This document shows, piece after piece, positions 8,722 to 10,305 of a stretch of DNA of 10,305 bases. How positions within the stretch are numbered: position 1 is the stretch's first letter; the number at the start of each line of letters is the position of its first letter. The translations under genes and the position numbers were made by a program. The notes under the pieces are model-generated. The model did no database searches and was not told the origin of the DNA. It was given only the letters and a program-made list of their open reading frames with translations. Source of the DNA: Gammaproteobacteria bacterium (GTDB lineage: Bacteria; Pseudomonadota; Gammaproteobacteria; SZUA-229); the NCBI GenBank assembly GCA_029287815.1, contig JARFQK010000389.1, positions 1 through 10,305 of the forward strand, given 5' to 3'.

Positions 8722-8858
8722 AGTATAAACATCGTCAACGCATTTATGCCTGAGTGTAGCCGATACGTCAGTCGAATCGTGACGAATTGCGAAAAAACCC
8801 CAGCCAGCGTTTCGCGTTCCTTGGAGGTGACGCTATTCACCGCCATCCCCTCTAGCTT
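8722..8858 (-). other. Intergenic leader of the permease gene
   Basis: These 137 bases lie between the permease start and the left end of the MITE-like element, and should hold the permease promoter and untranslated leader. No confident promoter hexamer pair was found. A GCGAAA/TTTCGC pairing next to a T-run near 8790-8815 is too weak to call a terminator. Confidence 0.4.
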
Positions 8859-8880
8859 CTAGCCCGCATTTCTCGCCAGG
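8859..8880 (+). repeat. Left terminal inverted repeat of the MITE-like element
   Basis: This 22-bp arm begins CTAGCCCGCATTTCTC and ends in GCCAGG. It matches the reverse complement of 9084-9105 at 21 of 22 positions; the one difference is G versus A before CCAGG. The match stops at both the outer and the inner edge, which defines the arm. Confidence 0.8.
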
Positions 8881-8901
8881 ATCACGGGAGCAGGCGCAGG
8901 A
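8876..8901 (+). repeat. 26-bp direct repeat, copy B, in the MITE left half
   Basis: This copy differs from 6767-6792 at one base of 26. It starts in the last five bases of the left terminal repeat and runs into the internal left arm, so the shared segment is not simply a terminal repeat. Similarity fades on both sides. Confidence 0.75.
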
Positions 8902-8983
8902 TTCGTGTTCGTAAGCGCCGCCCTGGAGCGAAAAGCATAGCCATAGCTATGGTTTGAGTGAAGAGCAAGCTTACGGACTCGAA
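8902..8983. repeat. Internal inverted repeat of the MITE-like element
   Basis: TTCGTGTTCGTAAGC (8902-8916) and GCTTACGGACTCGAA (8969-8983) are complementary at 13 of 15 positions. Outside them ATCACGG (8881-8887) pairs with CCGTGAT (8996-9002). In the middle lies the perfect palindrome CCATAGCTATGG (8941-8952). Together they could fold as one long, bulged hairpin in either DNA strand or in RNA. Confidence 0.75.
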
Positions 8984-9075
8984 GACCAGCCTGAACCGTG
9001 ATAGGCACTGTTGAAAAACACGCTGTATTTTCGATGATTCGAGTTTTCCAAAAAAGCCAATACCATCTCAGCACC

Positions 9076-9795
9076 CTACGCCGCCTGGTGAGAAATGCGG
9101 GCTAGCAGTCTCAGAGCTTCCTCGACATCATCCGTCCGAGCGTACACCTCGAGATCCGCTTCGCCTATGGTCCCCTCCGCGATTGCAGCATCACGTAAGC
9201 TGGTCATGTTCAGCCAGAAATCCGAACCCATCGCGATCAGCGGGAAACGTCGTATCTTCCCAGTCTGTATCAACGTAGCCGTTTCGAACAACTCGTCCAT
9301 CGTGCCAAACCCGCCTGGCAACGTGATGAAACCTTGCGAGTACTTGACCAGCATGACTTTGCGTACGAAGAAATACTCGAACTCGACGAATCGATCCAGA
9401 TAAGGGTTGGGCTCCTGTTCGCGTGGCAATCGGATATTACAGCCTATGCTCAGACCACCACCCTCCTTCGCCCCGCGATTCGCGGCTTCCATGATCCCCG
9501 GACCGCCACCGGTCAATACGGTGTAACCCTCCTCCGCCAGACGACGGCCCAGGCGCCGCGCCAATTCGTAGTATTGGTGTCCTTCGGTGAAACGCGCCGA
9601 GCCGAACACTGTCACGCACTTGCCCAACTCCCCGAGGATCGAGAAGCCACGCACGAACTCGAGGAAGACCCTACCGGCTGTCGCGAGCTCCTGCTCGTGA
9701 TCGCGCTTTCCCCGCAGGAATAGCGCTTCCGCTTCCGGTATCGGGTCTGTGAAGTGGCCGGCATTCATTTCAGGCGACTTTGGTGTCTTTGTCAT
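9076..9795 (-). CDS. LOG-family nucleotide 5'-monophosphate phosphoribohydrolase
   Basis: This 239-residue cytoplasmic protein has the Rossmann-like LOG fold (TIGR00730 type). The signatures are VTVFGSAR (61-68), GGGPGIMEAANRGA (96-109), Arg145-Lys146 in FFVRK, and PGGFGTMDE (160-168), with Arg145 and Glu168 as the likely catalytic pair. Family members cleave the N-glycosidic bond of nucleoside 5'-monophosphates, releasing a base and ribose 5-phosphate; in plants and some bacteria the substrate is a cytokinin riboside monophosphate. The bacterial substrate here is unknown and could be an ordinary purine nucleotide. ATG 9795 is chosen because GGAGG at 9804-9808 lies eight bases before it. A longer TTG start at 9810 overlaps that ribosome site and is unlikely. 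The last nine residues, ARISHQAA and the preceding Leu, lie in the right end of the MITE-like element, so the original C-terminus was probably replaced. Confidence 0.92.
   Translation of the reverse strand: MTKTPKSPEMNAGHFTDPIPEAEALFLRGKRDHEQELATAGRVFLEFVRGFSILGELGKCVTVFGSARFTEGHQYYELARRLGRRLAEEGYTVLTGGGPGIMEAANRGAKEGGGLSIGCNIRLPREQEPNPYLDRFVEFEYFFVRKVMLVKYSQGFITLPGGFGTMDELFETATLIQTGKIRRFPLIAMGSDFWLNMTSLRDAAIAEGTIGEADLEVYARTDDVEEALRLLARISHQAA
9084..9105 (-). repeat. Right terminal inverted repeat, inside a coding 3' end
   Basis: This is the inverted partner of 8859-8880. Read on the minus strand it encodes LARISHQ, residues 231-237 of the LOG-family protein. The stop codon follows just inside the element at 9076-9078. 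Confidence 0.8.
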
Positions 9796-9803
9796 CGTTG
9801 CAT

Positions 9804-9808
9804 CCTCC
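9804..9808 (-). promoter_or_regulatory. Shine-Dalgarno GGAGG deciding the LOG start
   Basis: On the minus strand the sequence reads TTGGAGGATGCAACGATG. GGAGG is followed by eight bases and then ATG 9793-9795. The upstream TTG at 9808-9810 shares a base with this site, and the nearer ATG at 9801-9803 is out of frame and meets a stop within four codons. Confidence 0.8.
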
Positions 9809-9934
9809 AAAAAAATGCGCGGCTATCGACGGCGGGTATAAACCCAGAGCGACAGCCGCTGACCGAAGCCCGCCTCGTCAGTGACACGAAAGCAGGGCGG
9901 CCAGCAGCGCTACCTGACCTTGCGACTTTGTCTG

Positions 9935-10305
9935 TTAGTCTCGCTGTCGCGCGATGTGGAAAAGTGCATAACCCGATAGGACAGGCTGTGGTACCGCCAT
10001 GCCGATAATCTCGCCCGAGTCTGGGCTCACGACATCGAAGACCTCGTCGGTTAAAGGATCAATGATGCGGCCGAGCTTGTCACCGATCGCGACATCGTCA
10101 CCGAGCGCGGCATCGGCGAAAAAGAAACCGCCTTTGTCCATCGGTACGCGTACCCAGCGCGAGCGCGTGTAAACCCGCGTATCTGGCACTACCCGATCCT
10201 GATCATCGGTCATATTGAGAAAAGCCATGATATTCCCTGCGCCTTGCACGCCTCTCTCTATCTCGTCCTCCTGAAAGCGATAGGGTTCACCCGCTTCGTA
10301 GATCA
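9935..10305 (-). CDS. Succinylglutamate desuccinylase/aspartoacylase-like protein, C-terminal part
   Basis: The frame is open to the window edge, so the gene continues beyond 10305; 122 complete codons plus two bases are present. The visible part begins IYEAGEPYRFQEDEIERG, continues with VQGAGNIMAFLN and ends in a beta-rich domain, WVRVPMDKGGFFFADAALG to VSPDSGEIIGMAVPQPV and SGYALFHIA. This matches the C-terminal half of AstE/AspA-like zinc deacylases, where the Glu of the EAGEP segment is likely the catalytic base. The zinc ligands lie in the missing N-terminal half. These enzymes hydrolyse an N-acyl amino acid amide bond, but the substrate is not fixed here. GTG 10249 is only an internal codon, because homology continues upstream of it. 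It ends 139 bases before the LOG-family start, on the same strand; co-transcription is possible but not shown. Confidence 0.85.
   Translation of the reverse strand, partial: IYEAGEPYRFQEDEIERGVQGAGNIMAFLNMTDDQDRVVPDTRVYTRSRWVRVPMDKGGFFFADAALGDDVAIGDKLGRIIDPLTDEVFDVVSPDSGEIIGMAVPQPVLSGYALFHIARQRD

Larger units (their letters stand above)
8859..9105. mobile_element. MITE-like non-autonomous element with 22-bp terminal inverted repeats
   Basis: The ends are inverted repeats of 22 bp matching at 21 positions: 8859-8880, beginning CTAGCCCGCATTTCTC, and 9084-9105, ending GAGAAATGCGGGCTAG. The element is about 247 bp and carries no transposase or credible gene. Inside is a second, longer imperfect inverted structure (8881-9002) centred on a perfect 12-bp palindrome, followed by an AT-rich stretch (9003-9075). 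Small size, terminal inverted repeats and lack of coding capacity fit a MITE mobilised in trans. No target-site duplication is obvious at the flanks, so the exact outer edges are uncertain. Part of its left half recurs at 6767-6792. Its right end forms the 3' end of the LOG-family gene. Confidence 0.75.

Noticed and set aside
8722..8738. TTGACG and TATACT as a sigma-70 promoter before the permease
   Set aside because: On the minus strand the two hexamers are only five bases apart, against the usual 16-18, and TATACT abuts the start codon.
9796..9810. Longer LOG-family protein starting at TTG 9810
   Set aside because: The TTG overlaps the GGAGG ribosome site that is ideally spaced for ATG 9795.
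9811..9934. Promoter for the LOG-family gene around TTTATACC
   Set aside because: A TATACC-like box is present on the minus strand, but no reasonable -35 hexamer lies at the proper distance.
9935..10249. Complete 104-residue protein starting at GTG 10249
   Set aside because: The frame stays open to the window edge and the upstream codons (IYEAGEPYRFQ) continue the deacylase family match, so the gene is simply cut by the window.

Overview
The window looks like chromosomal DNA of a proteobacterium, most likely a gammaproteobacterium. This rests on the gene families, the ATGA gene overlap, one strong Shine-Dalgarno site and codon use rich in G+C in most genes. No rRNA, tRNA, CRISPR array or transposase gene was seen, and the species cannot be named from sequence alone.

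Layout. Bases 1-103 hold a short open tail that may end an upstream gene. Two very large plus-strand genes follow (104-3451 and 3448-6828), overlapping by ATGA. Both have the architecture transglutaminase N-terminal domain, transglutaminase core, then a DUF2126 putative amidoligase domain, and they align along almost their whole length. The first keeps its catalytic residues (Cys180, His229, Asp245 and the amidoligase motifs). The second is intact as a reading frame but has lost the transglutaminase cysteine (Val180) and most charged motif residues of the amidoligase part, so it looks like a coupled pseudoenzyme. Converging on this pair, on the minus strand, is an SLC13-type permease with two cytoplasmic RCK_C-like domains (6889-8721). 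Further right, also on the minus strand, are a LOG-family nucleotide phosphoribohydrolase (9076-9795) and the C-terminal part of a succinylglutamate desuccinylase/aspartoacylase-like gene that runs off the right edge (9935 to beyond 10305).

Mobile-repeat layer. Bases 8859-9105 form a MITE-like element of about 247 bp with 22-bp terminal inverted repeats (21/22 match), an internal long imperfect hairpin and a perfect 12-bp palindrome at its centre. Its right end supplies the last residues and the stop codon of the LOG-family gene. A 26-bp stretch from its left half recurs (25/26) at 6767-6792 inside the 3' end of the second DUF2126 gene, next to a hairpin at 6798-6826. Repeat DNA therefore appears to have rewritten the C-termini of two separate genes in this window.

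How the genes may work together. The DUF2126 pair most likely acts as one unit: an active peptide-modifying enzyme plus a catalytically dead partner. Families of this type are predicted to form or cleave amide bonds on peptides, but the substrate is unknown. The permease, LOG-family enzyme and deacylase-like gene show no clear functional tie to the pair.
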